Below are positions 1-15,019 of a stretch of 64,000 nucleotides of DNA, in pieces. Origin of the DNA: Setophaga petechia (taxonomy: Eukaryota; Chordata; Aves; Passeriformes; Parulidae); contig JANCRA010000032.1 in the NCBI GenBank assembly GCA_024362935.1, positions 2,542,001-2,606,000 on the forward strand, in the 5' to 3' direction. The notes below the pieces were generated by a model. It was not told the DNA's origin. It was given only the letters and a program-made list of their open reading frames with translations, and searched no databases. The position numbers and the translations under genes were made by a program. The first letter of the stretch is position 1; each line of letters opens with the position of its first letter.

Positions 1-3000
1 AATACTGAATAAAGGGAAAGAAATACCACGCAAGTTTGCAGCGCTTCAATCAGAAAGTGCTGGCTGGGCATTAAGCAATCCTCAAAGGTTTGGCTCCTGA
101 AGCTGTAATATGGAGTTATGCAAGTCCCCCAGGATTTCTGAGTGTGCTGGAGCAGTTACATAACCAACATGACAGGCTGAGCTCGGATGCTGTTTTGGAC
201 CACCCATCTCTGAAACTCCTGGCCTTTTGGCTCATGACAGAAATACTCCTTTAATGTCAGCACAGCTTTCTCCAAGTGTTGCTTTGCAGATTGGCACTAG
301 TGCTATTTTTCAGAATTGTGTGGTACCAACAAAAAAGCCAACAAGAAGAAAAATATCAGTAACTCTAGAAGAACTGCTGTGAAGAGCCTCCACATGATAT
401 TCTACTGCGTGGGCTTCAGGCCTGGAAAGGTACTGTGGCAGGTGTGGCCTCTAATACTGCAGAAGCCACACAGAAAAAGGAAAAAATGGTACTGCAAGTT
501 TAACATTTCTATGATACTCCATTATCAACACCCTGAAATCTATAAGAAAGCCACCTGTAGCACTTACCTTTTATTGTCCTCCTTAAGTCCACACACTAGT
601 TTTTGTACTTTGAGCAGCTAGTTATTACAGGGTAGTCTTGAAGAGCTGGATGCCAAATACAGGAGGAAAGGGTAACTATGAGGATTGCTTTTTTACCTCT
701 TGGAAGGTGTGGTGGCTGCTTATCCTTTCTCCTCCAAAAACTGTTCTCATCAGTTTTCATCACTACCTCTGCTACTCATCAGTTTTCTCTAAGTTCAAAG
801 AACACTGAAGGAAGGTATTTAAAAGGTAGATACATAGTAATACAGGCAGTACTATGGTATTCCAGCCTTAGCCTAGTTTCTAGAAACTAAAGACATTAGC
901 AGCTGAACTACAGGACAAACCTGGCTTAAATACAGCATGGTGGAGAATAACAGCACCAGCAGAATGAAATACTGTCTTTAGCTCACATAACACTCAACAT
1001 ATCCCAATTTGTGTACCAAAGCAGACCAACCCTAGTTTTTCAAAACAGCATAAAATTAATCCCAGCAAGACATGAGGGATTGCATCCTTAATATTCAATT
1101 TGGGAGAGCAACTAAGAGCAGCTGGTGCAGAGCAGCATGTCTTCAAGCTAATCTCTAAACTGTTATCAGGTCCCAGAGTGCTCCTACTATCATCTGCAAG
1201 CATAAAAATGAGACAATTCAGGAAATTACTGTTAGTCCTTTTTCTCTTTCCTCAGTCTTTCAAGCCTGAGAGCTAACAACTCTAATAAGAAAGAAAAAGA
1301 GAAAAAAACCACAACAAAATAATTTTCATATAAGTAATTAGGCTGGTAGGTTTTATTTTAGACAGAGATTACCCAGTTAAAAACCCAAAAAATTTTTCTG
1401 TCTCCTAGGTATTTTTTATCCCATTGCCTGTTTGAACAAACACAATAAAATCTATTTTTGCACTATACAATTGCCATGGGTGCTAAAGGATGAGACTTGT
1501 ACACTTGGGGTTAATTAAAGGTAATGTCAACACTTATGCACACATGCACCATAATCAAGCACTTACCTTTCTTTGCAGGTGAAAACATGAAATTAGTCAG
1601 CTAGTTTTTGTAGTAATTTTGCTCTATTTCCTCAAGTCTATATGCTTCGTCACCCTTGGAATTATTAGAACAGTGCTGCCACAAAATCATTCAGAGTGAA
1701 TTATCTGCTTGAAAAATATCCCTTTAGACAGGTGTCATTTTTAATGGTAAAGTAGGAACAGTTTTCTCCTGGCGTTCTTTTAAGCAACATAAAACTTCTA
1801 ACTCTTGCAACTGTTGTATCTAAACACCATAAAAGAAGTAACTCTTGTATTTATGAGAAATCCTTTAATATATTTCAAAAAAATGTCACTTAGAAAATGA
1901 AGCTACATAGATAATAAAACTTGAATCTCTTTAGGATAAGTTCAGCAAGTACTTTAAGAGGACAGCAGAGAGGTACAGGCCTACCCATCTTACTGCACAT
2001 ACTCACCCACATCTGGCTCAATGCTGCATGGAAAGACTGAAAATCAAACCAAGGAAAGGCATGTTTTGCAAAGAAAATTAGGGCAAAAAACCACCTTAGG
2101 ATGAAAATACTGCAAGAAGCATAAGGTAGACAAGATACACTCTCTGTTATAATGTTGTCCCAAGGCTGGGGCCGAGTCAGAAGTTTTAAAGCACCTATGG
2201 ATGTACATAGTGTATCAGGAATTACAAACTCTGTGATATTTAATGTTTTGCTCAAATTCCCAATTGCTAACACTGCAAGACTAGGCTAAAGTCTCAGATC
2301 TGACTCTTAAAATTAAGTAACCATCACTGCAAATCTCTGCTCTTTTGTTTTTTAGCAGAGGGAACTTTGAAGACCTGAACCACCAAAGGTCAAGTGCAAG
2401 AACATTATTACAAGGACTTCCACCTCAGGGTTATTTGAAACCTCATCAATGTTTACAGCTAGCTTGAATTATGAGTTTTGATCACTGGCAAGGTAGCTGC
2501 ACCCAATTACAGTCAATTGGACTGGAATACTGCAGGAATATTTAGACCAGGTTCAAGTAGCAAAAAGAAGTATGCATGTTGGCACATAAGAAAAAAAAGT
2601 AAGCTGCTTCCCTCAAGATGGAGGGTTTTTCACTCAAAAGAACAGTACCAATGTGAGACTTTCCTCTGAAAGGCATCTTCTGTCCATTGCTACATTACAG
2701 GGTACTCTCTACTCAGTTATGCCTGCCCTATGCCTCTGTAGCCATACATCCACAAGCAAAGCAGCAAAGCCACTTCCCCTTCTCCCTCTAGTAACTCCTT
2801 TCAATTTGTATTTTAAAATGCTCAATTACAAAGTAGTTTCGCCTATGGCTATAGGCAATTTCTTTAACAGAAGTTATTTAAAACACTGACTCCAGTCAGA
2901 TAACTGACTTCCTGTTCTGCAAGTAACTTCACCAATGCCAGTGCAACTTACTGAGCACAAGAAAGACACCAAGGCTCCACTTCAAGCTGTTTTCAATAAG

Positions 3001-4289
3001 TAGGACTGGGTGACAAACAGGAAGAAGTCAGTTTCCCAAGGCGTGAGTTTTGTGCCTCTGAGCACAGGAAGAGCAGAGAGCCAGCACATTATCAGTCAGT
3101 CATGAGTGTCTCAGATATCTTGGGCAAACCTGTCCCCCTTAGAACTAAAACTGCTGGGAATCACTGATCAATAACTATATGGAACTCTGCATTGCCTTAC
3201 TTAATGTAAGGCTGATGTAATCCATCTGGAGTGATTAAAAAAAAATCAGGGACATAAGCATATCCAAAGGAGAGATCAGCAAAACCTAACACATCTGTGA
3301 TCCACATTTCTGGGGGTTTTTCACAGGTATAAGCAGAAGTGACAGCAAAACATCTACTCTAAAATGTAAACTACTTGAGAAACCCTTCTTAGCAAGTGCT
3401 TCCTTGTTTCATGCTTAATACCAAAAACCACTTGAAGTATTCTAGTGATACAATTAAAAGCACTAAGAAAACTGAAGTACTAAACTTTGCAGAGAGCTCA
3501 GGTTCTTCTGACTAAATCTGTTGCCTTCAAATTGCAATCCCCAAGTCCCAAATGAAATCTGTTGGTGCTTTAGACTTCATCTTGCCTCTGGCCCACAACT
3601 GCTATCCCTATAACCCTTCAGCAGAATGAACAAATAGATCATATAATTTTTCACCTCTTTGCTACAAGACATTCTAACATGCCTACCTGTAGAGGCCCCA
3701 GCAAGTCAGTTCAAGCTAGACTGGTGTTAGTTACACCAGTAAAAACCCAGAAAAAACAATCTGAGCCAGCCCTTCACTCCCATCCTACTTGCAACAGCAG
3801 GCTCGTGTCTCTCAGTGTGCAGACAACCGAGCAGAAGCCCAGACAAATGTAAGTGCACTTAGAAAAGCCTTGACAAAAACACCAGTGCTGAAGCAAACAA
3901 GAACATCCTGTTTCAGTTCATTTCCATCAGTTACCTAGAAAACTCTTAACTTTGCTTAAAGTATGTTTAATTACATTAATTAGTCATTTCTCAGTTCCAA
4001 ACGTTTGCAAAGTAGAAATGAGACAACAGTTAAAGCTGTGCTTTTCTGTTCCTCAAAGAAGCAACAGGCAAACACCTGAACTCACACCTATAAAAGCTAA
4101 ACCTTTCATGATTTGTTGATGAACCAGAATATTACACCATTCATTTAAAAGGAATTACTTTTTTCATCTAAAACTATTGGATACTATTAGAGCTAAGTAG
4201 TATTTCCGTTTTCTGTATATTGCTTACCACCTTTCCTCATGTCAGCTTGTCCTATTTCTCCTGCTAAAAGAATATACAGATGTTTTTTC

Positions 4290-4309
4290 TTTCTATGATT
4301 CTATGATCT
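4290..4309 (+). repeat. CR1-like terminal motif
   Basis: Two tandem copies of the TTCTATGA octamer typical of the CR1 3' terminus occur here. No convincing CR1 body is visible upstream, so this is either a heavily decayed tail or coincidence. Confidence 0.35.
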
Positions 4310-5738
4310 ATCTCCAGTCTGTATGACTTCCACAGAAATAAAGGTTTGGTCCAACACCCACTGATGTCAGAGGAAGAGACAAGTCAGACCATAAAGAGAG
4401 GAAAATAGCCAGAATGTAAAAGGTCTGTTCTGACCAATTTAGTGTCTGGCTTTCACAGTTTTTAATGACACCCAGTGCCAAGAACAAACACTTCCTCCTC
4501 AGCTGGAGTCCTGGCAGGTATCATAAGCAAAGATTATGGTTTGTGTATTCTTCATTCTCAGTGTACTTATCATTGTGAACTCCTTTTGCACATTGTAATC
4601 TATTTATTCTCCTGCAACACAACAGAACTTGAAATTATTTTTTAAAGGGAAAAAAAACCCCAAACCTCAGAAAAATATTACATCTTTTCATCCTATCTTC
4701 CATTACCCACTAAAGTTTCTGTTGACCATAGTTACCTGAATACACACCCTGTACAGACAAATTTAAGAGTTCCTGTGTATATGGAACTGGCATGCATGTG
4801 TAAGTTTGCATATTTGCAGATATTTCTCACCTACAGATATGTGGACAAACACCTTCTTCTAAGCAGAAAACCATTCACACATGTCTCACTTATCTCTCTG
4901 TGCCCATAGCCAAAAAAAAACCAAAAAACAACTGTTCAAACAATTTTATCTTTAAAATCTGTCATTAGGTCAAATTGAAAGAGGAAAGTGGCCAATATGT
5001 CAAAAAGAAAAAAACTCACATAATATTTTCATTGGCCTTTTCATTGTTTTTGGAGATCTCCTGAATAACACACTATGTAAGAAACAGCTACCAATGGTAT
5101 TCTATTTCTCTGAAATTAAAAGCCAGTTTTAAGGGTAGCAACAACTCTGTCCAGCAAAATAATTTACCATCACGAGTTGTTTCTCTTTTTAGACTTTGTT
5201 TTCCTTGAGCAATGAGTAAGCACAGATTTTAATTTCTCAAGCATTAAGAAAATTCTTCATCTCAGAGCCTACATTCACCCTGCCTGGGAAAGAACACTTA
5301 CTTTCTTCCAAAGCAACATCATTATTGATTGCACTGTAACAACCAACAACTGCATTACAACTCACATCTCTCTGGGTTCTGGCCACTCACCCCTTCTATC
5401 ACTGATTCCTTGGACAAAACCAGTGACAACAAAGGAAAGCAAAGCCTGCAGGTTCTAAACCAAGTGGTGACTTGTACCAAAACATAAACAATACCACCCC
5501 AAACCCCAAAGAGCTATTTGTGAAGTTTCTGCTTGTACTGTTTTTGGGATATTCTAAAATGACTGGAACCCTCAGCAGTCAACAGCCACATTTAGCCTTC
5601 CATGTCACCCTCCTGTGAGTCGTGGTGCATTTTTCCCCCACGATGCAAGTAGCCATAAATAGATGTGGGAATCCAAAAATATGAAATTAGTTTTGTGGGA
5701 TTTATTTTCTTTACTTAAAAAGGGATGATTGTTGAAAG

Positions 5739-5752
5739 AAAGAAAGAAAGAA
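5739..5752 (+). repeat. Short (GAAA)n microsatellite
   Basis: About three to four tandem GAAA units in AT-rich non-coding DNA. Confidence 0.6.
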
Positions 5753-7984
5753 ATCACATCATACAGTCCAATACCTTTAATTACATTTAGAATTGTCTAG
5801 GGAAAAGAAAGATCTGAGTAAATTCACCATTTGAAATGAAGCCCAGAGTTTTACAGCACACCAAAATAAAAACACACAGAAATACAGAACTTTCCCAAAG
5901 TCAAAGCACAGGATGTATGTTTACTTTATGCAGCAGCAATCATTGTACACAACAGACACTACTGCCATGTCTGATTAGTAGATATCACAGCATGGCAGTC
6001 CAGATCCCAGCTACAAAGTACTATGGGGAACAAAATACATGGGAAGTTTCTTCTCCTACATGTCCAAAAACATAAAAATGGCTCTACCTAAGCTACACCA
6101 CAGCAGTTCCCTTGTTGCCCTGCCCTGGCCCATTTGTGTTGGTAAAAATGATCTTTTGCAATCACATCTAGATAACCACTGCTAATGACTCACAGAAATA
6201 CATTAGTAAAGTGGGATTTATGCCATCTTTTTTTTCAGTCAAGGCTAATTAAAATGATTTGGCAGTACTGCAAACACAATTCAGCATCTCTGGCACTGTT
6301 TAGAAAACTGTGATCACAGCTTCACATGTATTAAGACAGGTGGTCATCTGCAAAATTTCATGCTGATGCATCCAAAGAACAAACATACAGCCAGCCATTT
6401 GAACTATGGGTAAAAAGGATGGGTGGGAAAAGAAGATAAGATCCAACAGGGTATGATTAAGCAAATACCCTGTTTCTGAGAGGATAAAATTCCAGCATTA
6501 AAAATAGACACTGGGTAATGCCATCTCAAGTGTTGCCTTTTACATTAACAACAAATTAAAAACTAAGACTTCAACAAAAATATAGAAGACAACTGGTTTT
6601 GATACAAAAATACCTTCTTACAATTACAATCATTATATAAAAATAATCATTTAAATATGCTATCAAACTGCAACAGTGTTTCTCCCCCACCCTCCTCTCT
6701 CCTTTTAACTTTGCCTGAAATAAGCTCTCCAATGACAGCAGCAAATCCACTTTGCTTCAGGCATTCTTCTGGCACCAAGAAATGGAAGTAGGGTATCAAG
6801 TTAATTAGGAGCATGATATTAAAAGCTGTGTTATCAGCAAATGGAAGGTGCAGACAGCAGCAGATTTTCTGTGATCTTTATGAGAGAACTTGTCTCCACT
6901 TCCATCTGAAAGTCAACATCCAGTGCTCTGAATATGGAAATTCAGTTAAAGCCTGCAGGTCAAACAGCAAGAGATTTCAGATTCAAGCAGTTATAAGAGA
7001 GAAGCTCCATCTCCAACAGGTAAACTACTGCTGTTACACGGGGCTATGCCTTCATTTGTAAGATTTTCACAGTTGTTAGCAAATCCTTTCCAGAGGAACA
7101 ACAGGCCAGTCAGCCTGACAGTGCAAACAAATGACAGCAGCTTATTTCCAAAGCCTTCCAAGGTGTTCCATGTCCATCTCATCACCCACCATCATGCTTT
7201 CTAGTCAAAATCATCTTTATGGGGACATCACAGAGCTCCCACTCCAGCTTAATGCCCCTCCTGTTCAGAAAGGAGACTGCTTCCCTACTACTCATCTTAC
7301 CACGTTTACTCATTGTCTGTCATTTCAAGGATTTCCCCACTGATCATTACTGCCAGGAACACCCCTCTTGAGCCTAAACTCTGCCTTCATTTCCACCCCT
7401 GCTAGCACCCAATGCTGAGTGTTGCAGAGGAATTCAGTATCTGACAAATGCAATGTCATACACACTCATCAGTACCGAAATATCACTTGCAAGCATGAAT
7501 ACCACAGGAGGTCTCTGGGAAGGGACTTTTTTTAGCATTTCAACCACACAGACACAGAGTAACAGGTCTAAACAGCATATGGTGGAGTTTCTTTGTGTAA
7601 AAATCAGATAGAAAAGAGCAGGATGTGCCTGAAAGGTAACATGGAAAATGGCTTTAGCTGGGCTGCATGAAAAAGACAAGAGTTATCAACTGTGCTGGTA
7701 TTTTGGTAAATATAAGCACATTCTATATACACATAGAGGTGCAGTTGTTTTTTCTCCCAGAAAACTTCACTAAATCTTATTGAAGAATCTTCAAATTCCA
7801 AAAAAAATGTAAAACAACCCAACAAAACTATGCAGTGTAGGAAGGAAACGTAGCTTTATCTTCCTTTTCAACCTATCCACCCATTACCTTATTCACAGTG
7901 CCTGCTCTTAGCCGTGTTCAATACAGCTTTTAGGAGAAAACCAGGTCTACACCCAGATTATTTCCAGCCACACACAGCACAACA

Positions 7985-8100
7985 GGAGAGCACAAATTAA
8001 ACAAAGCAAAAAAAAAAAAACCAACCAAAAACCACCAAAAAAACCCAACCAAACAAAAAACCAAACAAAAAACCCAAACGAGCAAACAAAAAAAAACCTT
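7985..8100. repeat. A/C-rich low-complexity tract
   Basis: The plus strand consists almost only of A and C in AACC/AAAC-type runs and is almost free of T. It creates a spurious phenylalanine/tryptophan/glycine-rich open frame on the minus strand. It resembles the larger tract at 53.2-53.5 kb. Confidence 0.75.
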
Positions 8101-9726
8101 TTTTCTAAGTTACCCACCTGCCCACTGCATTTGAACACTGTTAATGAAACCCAAACCCTTCCTACACCACCTTGTAAAAGGGTACAAGAGCTGTTCAAAG
8201 GCAAACAGGGAGGCAGGTGATGGGATGGGGAAGGGGACTGACTTGCACTTGCCACCTTGGGAAGGTTTAGCCCTTGGAAGGTCAGCAAGCAGCTCTTCAG
8301 AGACAGAGGCTGACTAGAACCACCTCTCATGCTGCCCAGCCTCCAGGAGGATAGAATTGTTTATTTTCTGTGGGATGTTACTCAACTTTGGTTCAGTAGG
8401 AAACCAAAAAACCCTTTATATCCCATATGCCATGGGACTCAGAGCCACCTGCCAGGAAGGATTACAAGCCAATATTTTAGTAATGCATCAAACTCCCAGC
8501 TTCAGCACAAACTTCCAGCCACAGGTGTTTCACCTTGACAAGCAGCCTTACAAAGCACCCTGTCAGAAGCAAAAAGCTGTGCATTTAGACCAAAAGAGTC
8601 TAAAGCAGTATGTATCTTGCAGCTGATGGAAACAGCAAAGATGAGATCCAGAATGCAGAGTTACTGACAATATAACAAACCATTTCCTTGATGTCAATGC
8701 CTCATTGAAGACACAGTCAACTATCAACCATAGCTTTATTTTTTAGTCATCTTTCTTCCTCTCTGGAAATTAATTACATTTGCATACTTCCTTCTACCCA
8801 CAGGGTAGACATTAAAGAAGTTTTCATATTAGTAATCATTGTCACTAAAATCAAAGTAGCTGAGAATATTTTTGGATAACCATGTAAACTGAAATATTAT
8901 TTTTATATGCATCAGCTAAAATTAATGGTTTTCTTTGATTTAGGTATCTATAGTAGTCAGCATGGGAACCTCATGCTTCACTTCTAAGTTTTCTTTCTTC
9001 CTTTTATGTTTTAGTGTGCTGGTTTTGAAAGTAGAACAAATTCTTATAATTTAAAAATTCTACACAGCCTCTGTACTGGACCTTTGAATTTGCACAGTAC
9101 CTTGAAGTACTGAAATAAAGCATTATTTCAGTATTTTTAAAATTTATTGTGCAGAGAGCTGCTTCTCCTTTCATTTTCTTTCTGAGAAATGCAATTCTCC
9201 CAACTTCTAAACTTTTGTGTACTTTCACTTTCTGACTGCTAATTCTGTTAATTCCTAGTACCAAAATTCTCTCATAGTTCCCCTTCCTTTATTTTTCTTT
9301 TTTCAATCTTTTTTAGAGGGTTGTTTTGGTGATTTTTTTTTTTTTTTGCTTTTTCAAGTCCTCCTTCTTGCAGCTCTTTATGTTCTCCTGAACTTCAATC
9401 ACAATACTAGAGTGTCTTCCATTATCTCCTTCCCAGCAATATCATCAAAATGACAAATTATATTGTCCCTATATTATCCATAAACTAACATTGAGGTCTT
9501 TTAAAGTCTGTGAGCCTAGAACTCATATATAAAATCCTGCCAAACTTTCACAGGCAGACCATGCCTCTCAACTTGTGCTCTGCAAGTACCCTTTCTGTTC
9601 AGGCATATATCTCTTGCCACCTTCACAGCTTCCATGTTCCAACTGATCCAAATTCTTGTCTAATCCCAATGTGGAATCATAACTGTAGCAATGACAAAAA
9701 AGAGGTCATTGAAAAAAAAAAAATCC

Positions 9727-9789
9727 CACTTTTCCTTCTACTTATAGAAGTGACACTTTTCCCTTCTACTTACAGAAGTAACACTTTTC
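9727..9789 (+). repeat. Imperfect tandem duplication, unit of about 27 bp
   Basis: Copy 1 (9727-9753) and copy 2 (9754-9781) share the frame CACTTTTC-CTTCTACTTA-AGAAGT with three small differences, and a partial third copy (CACTTTTC) follows. It lies between A-rich and T-rich tracts in non-coding DNA. Confidence 0.7.
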
Positions 9790-11655
9790 TTTTCTTTTTT
9801 TTTATTCCCAAGCTCTTGCAACATTTTAGGTAAACTGAAGCTCTCCTCCTTCCAGAGCCACATAACATTACCCTCCCTAGAGGAATGTGTCAAGGACTCT
9901 CTAACCAAAATGCTAAACAATAAACAAACAAACAAACAAAAAAGTGAAAGAAAATAGATAGATTTTTAGCACCTCTTGGTTCCTCCAGTCCTCAGATCTC
10001 ACAGTTTAAATTTTACCAGCTGTTCACAAGCTCTAATTAATAAATCTCAGCAGCAGGTCTCAGATGGGAAGTATCAGACCAAGGGCAGCACGGGACTGCC
10101 ACAACATTGCTCCTTCCACATAACTTTCCTTGGCACCACCCCTGTGCTGGGAACCTTAGCTCAGCAAAAGGCTGCATTTACTGCTCCACTTGGGGTTAGG
10201 GCTACCCTTAGGGCTATGGCTGAGAAAATCACAAAGCCTACAGCTCCTGGAACAGTGGAATTACAAAAGGCATGCCAAGTGGAGCTCTCAATTAAAAATA
10301 GTAAAGTAGCATGCTGTGTGTCACCTGAAATTCTGCTGCTCCTGAAACTCCTCTTGGCTGACTGTATTTTGTTGTGTTTTCTTTTTATAGAATATACAAT
10401 CTTCTGGTCATAAAGGATTGCTTTCTTCCAGCTTGAAAGCCTCTTGGGAACACAGAACTCTAACCTGCCATTCACAATATATTAAGTACAGAACATTTCA
10501 TAACACCATGACACAGCTATAACAAAGTGAGAACTTGAGATAGAATCAACGAGGCTTTTTTCCATATCTATCCCTAGATCAAGTGAAGCTCTAAATCCAT
10601 AGCTCCTGCTGGATGTCTGTGTCTCTAGCACTGCTACCACAGCCACTAGTATTTCTAGCAGAAATACAGTTCTTACTGAAACTTCTTGGAAAGGGTAATT
10701 TCACTAAAATATACACTAGGTCAAACTAACAGGAACATGTATTCTTGGGTAATCTGTTCTTGCCAAAAGAAACATATTGTAGAAAAGATTCAATCAGAGC
10801 ATATGCAGTTTTCTCAAGTCTTACAAACTTTGTAAGATGAAGTGTGTCTATTACTAGAAATGAAACACTCTAAGTAATGCTGACAACTTAGATGGCAGCA
10901 ACCATACATTTTGGGTTAATGCTCAACAAATGTTTCCTCATGGTTGTTTGACAAAAGGTACATTGTTTGGGAAGAGAAAGGGTTTTGCTAGATATCAAAG
11001 CAAAGGTGCACTTCAACATTTCCACTATTCTTACCTAAAGGGGAAGAGAAGGAAAATCTCTGTTTACAGTGAAAGCAGTTCCTCCTTAACACAAGATTTC
11101 CCCTATTTTTCTAATGGCCAAGTCACTTAAATGCCATCACTAGTCCCACACTATTTTAAAAACTTCTTTATGCAATTGCATGTCAAACATTACACTGCCA
11201 TGCCACTGAACAACAACTGAGATACACAGGCTCCCATGAAGTGAATGAACAGTTTGTAAAGCATTTTCTACTTGTTCAGCACATGAGGAGCAATCAGATG
11301 GTGGGACCAGTAGCATCTGTGCCTGTAACTATGTCTGCTCAACACCACTTCTTAAATGACTATTCTTTTCACTTGCTTACATTTTTCCAAAGTGTGTGCC
11401 CAGAAATTTTTCATGCTGAGTGTTTGTCTGAGACTGGTTTTTAAAGAACAATAATCAGTTTCAGCTCAAACAGTTCAGTTGCTACCAAGAGTAAGGTCTA
11501 AAGAAAAAACATTTTGCATAATATGAAAAGAAACCAAAAACAACCAACTGTAAGTATTTCCTTTCTATTGTAATCCTTTAAAAAGTCACAGTAAACACAG
11601 ATCCAGTGGAGGTTAATTCACAACTAAAATCTCCAAAGATGCCAAAAGAATGAGT

Positions 11656-11688
11656 ACTTTTGATTTCCACAGGTTGGAAATCAAAAGT
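11656..11688. repeat. Perfect 14-bp inverted repeat with 5-nt loop
   Basis: The left arm 11656-11669 (ACTTTTGATTTCCA) is the exact reverse complement of the right arm 11675-11688, separated by CAGGT. No flanking element, gene or terminal repeat was recognised. Confidence 0.7.
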
Positions 11689-14600
11689 TGCACATGCAGT
11701 GTCTTACAGGCACCCCAAGAAGTTCAGAAGACAGTTCCTTATAATGATCATTCAACATTTGGCTGAATATTGAACTTGGCCAACAGGACCTGTATTTCTA
11801 CAACAAGCCTTGAGGGATAAGAAAGAAATATCAAATTTGAAAACACAGGTAAAAATGGCCAAACCAAAGGAGCAGAAAAAGTAACTGAAGAGCAATACTG
11901 GCAAGTTGTCAAAAGACCAGAACTGATATTTGGAGCCAGAAATAAAGTCAGAAACAACTTGGCTGAAAGGAATCTTTGCAGTAAAGAGCTGGGAAATTGC
12001 CAAAAATGGGCAGACCAAAGAGAAGGGATAAGTAGCATAAGGAGAATAACCAAAGGGAGCAGTCTAAACTAGTGCAAGGAGGTTGGGAACCATCTCTGAG
12101 AATCAGAGAGATACTGGACACAGATTTCCAGGGAGAACCAGCCAGTTTCTGCAGAAAGAATAAAGTACCAACTAGCTTGGGTGTCCAACTCAAGACTCCC
12201 ATGATTCAACATTGCAACTATGCAGCCTTTTACATAATATATGCAATAATATATGGGAGGGGTTAGATGTTCTATGAAACTGAAACCAGATCTTAAATCA
12301 GGCACACAAAATCTGAGAAACATTGTACTAATCAATGGTAAAAGGAAAATTTTCAGACTTGCCTTGCACCACACAGAAACTCTGAGGAGTGGTAGGGTTG
12401 TGTCACAGGCCTCTGTAAGGATGCAGCTCTCAATTAAAAAAACAATTTTGTCCTCCTCTTCCTTTAATCTCTTGCTTTGAAGGCTGTACAACTTCCAATT
12501 TCTGCAACAAATAAAGCTGTTAGACTCACTGATAGTCACAGTGAGTTCATCCCCATCAGAACAGTTCAGCCCCAGATTAGACCCCTCCTGTGTACTAAAC
12601 ACAACAAGAGAAAAGTAGATCATCTAACTAAAGATTTAGCATCATTGGAATCCACAAGGCTAAACTGTGGCTACATAGATTGCTCTTTTAAGACAGCTCT
12701 TCTGACAGCAGTGTGGGTCATTTGCAGTTTAAAATGCTCTATTCATGCCTCTGAACTGTCATGTTTATATGGAGCAGCATTGCTTTCCACTATGGCAGGG
12801 AACCAGCTCCAAACACTTCTCCCAGTCTCAGCAATAATGATGGGTGGTCCACCCACACTTTGGGAGTTGAAGTTATGATCACTGCAAAACCATCTTCATC
12901 CATGTTCACAGAAATATGTGACTGGACAACAAAGCAAGTTTGTGAGTCTACAGGGAGTTAAATGTCACAGGCCAAGAGCTTCCAGCTTCTAGTTGTGACA
13001 CCATCTTTTAAACACACATATATATAAAAATATATATAAGGCTTTTCTACCGAAATTATCAGCTACTGGTATCATATTAATTGTTGTTGTAACTGTCTGT
13101 GTGATACTGTACAATTTTGAACTTTAAAAAGTGACCCACAAAACCTGGAAGGGATAAGATAGCCATGAGATAATTCTCTTGTGCAGATAATGTCCATTCT
13201 CAAAAATGTAAATGCTGAAAAATGCTCTACAGATTTCTGGACTTGGACAGGAAGACTTATGCCAGATTTTACATTTTATGTGTAGCATCTTCTACAAGAC
13301 AACACGTGAGAATCTTTTAAAAAAGAAATGATGCAATGTACAGTAACTTTTAATATTTACAGAACTGTTATCAGAATTAACAGTGCACTAGCACCTAGCA
13401 CTTTCTGGTAAAAAATACAACAGAAAAATGTCACTAAGAGCTCGGCAGGTAGCTCTGGTGACTGAACATATTACCACACTTCTGTTCAAGTTTACAGCCT
13501 CCCAAACAAAGTCAATGGACCAGATCTAGTGAACTCTCTTCAGAAATGTCAAGCCAACATTTTAAATGAAGCCACTGAACTTTGCACTAAAGCTGCTGAA
13601 GCGTAGGGACACATTTCATTCCACCTGCCCTGCTGTGGGAGGCAGTAGTTTCCAGCTTAATGAAGGTAAAAAGTAGCTACAGGATCAAAAGAATTGTTAT
13701 TGGCAAGACAAAACATAGGTGGGTAAGGGTGAAAACTAAAAAAATTTAAATCTTTAGACATTTTTAGAGATCAATAGCTACTTTATTCAGTGCAACAGAA
13801 ATACCATCCCCACTCCCCAGGCTGGTTTTTGAAAGAGCACTGTGAAAAATTAGAGGCAGAGCAAACTATGAAAAATTATTCTCTTAACACTGGTCGTCAC
13901 AGAGAAAGTGTAGAGAAAGAGCTGGAAGAAGAACAGAAGAGACTCCAAACAGGCCAAGTATTTTTAAAATACCTGATACAAAGCCATTTCATTCTGAAGT
14001 CTTATTATAACTCTTAAAGACTGGACAATCATTTAAAAATTCTTCTTAAGTTTGAATCCAAGCTTCAGACTGCCAAGGGTTAAGACTTGAACTAAACACA
14101 AACAGGAATTATAGAAAGATCCAATGCCTAACCTGAGCAGTAAACCCAGCACTGCATTGCAATACAAATAGATTTAACAACAGAGAATGAGTGGAATAAC
14201 AAATTCTCATCAAATCTCTGTGTCTCCACTCCTAGCTGCAATTTCCACCTTAGAGACTTGTTTTACTCATGGCAAGGAGAAAATCCAGGTATCAAATTCC
14301 TTCTAATCACATTTCATTTTGCTGGAAGGAACTTAGAGAAAACTCAGTGATACAACAGGGTAGAGCCAGGTAAAACAGTTTTTCAAGCACAGAGTTAATC
14401 TGGGCTTCTTAGGCCTTGCATAAAAGGTGGGAACTGAGCATGTGCAGAGGCATTCACTGGTTATAGTTGCAGGATTCTGCACTGTTTGCAACATTGCAGT
14501 AAGGTACCTTAACTATAAACTGCCTCAAGGAATTGAAGTGTGCTGTTTCCAAGGATTTGCAACATCTGTACATACACACTTCCTGTAATTCGTCATACTG

Positions 14601-15019
14601 TGGGAAGAGTAATTATTCTTCTAAAAGTTTAGATGAACGGTAACACATATTTTTTTGTTAAGGAAGATTAAAATACCCGTGATTGTGAGAGCTGATGGCC
14701 CCAACAGCTCTAAAACATCTTACCTAGCAATGGCAGTTAGCAGCACACAAACCTTGTAGCAGGCCTCTGTCTGCAGGTTCTCACTCAGAGTGACACAGCC
14801 CCACTTGCTTCCCATATGCTCAGATTCAGGATGCATTTGCCAGGGAAGCCCAGCCATAAAGCCCAGCCCCTGCTGTTGCATCCCCCCCAAGCACACCCCA
14901 GCTAGAGCCACAGGTTTGGGATACTTCCAGACTTTTTTCAGAAATTACAGTTCCAAAGTGCTCCACTGGCAAATGCTACAAAACCTTGATGAGAAATATA
15001 CTGGATGAATTGTTCCTAT

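Noticed and set aside
9976..10413. 145-codon plus-strand frame
   Set aside because: No motif, no conserved block and an opposing 104-codon frame over the same bases; chance frame.
12069..12623. 184-codon open frame on the minus strand
   Set aside because: No recognisable domain, no start context or splice signals, and composition like translated AT-rich intron; overlapped by several other frames on both strands.
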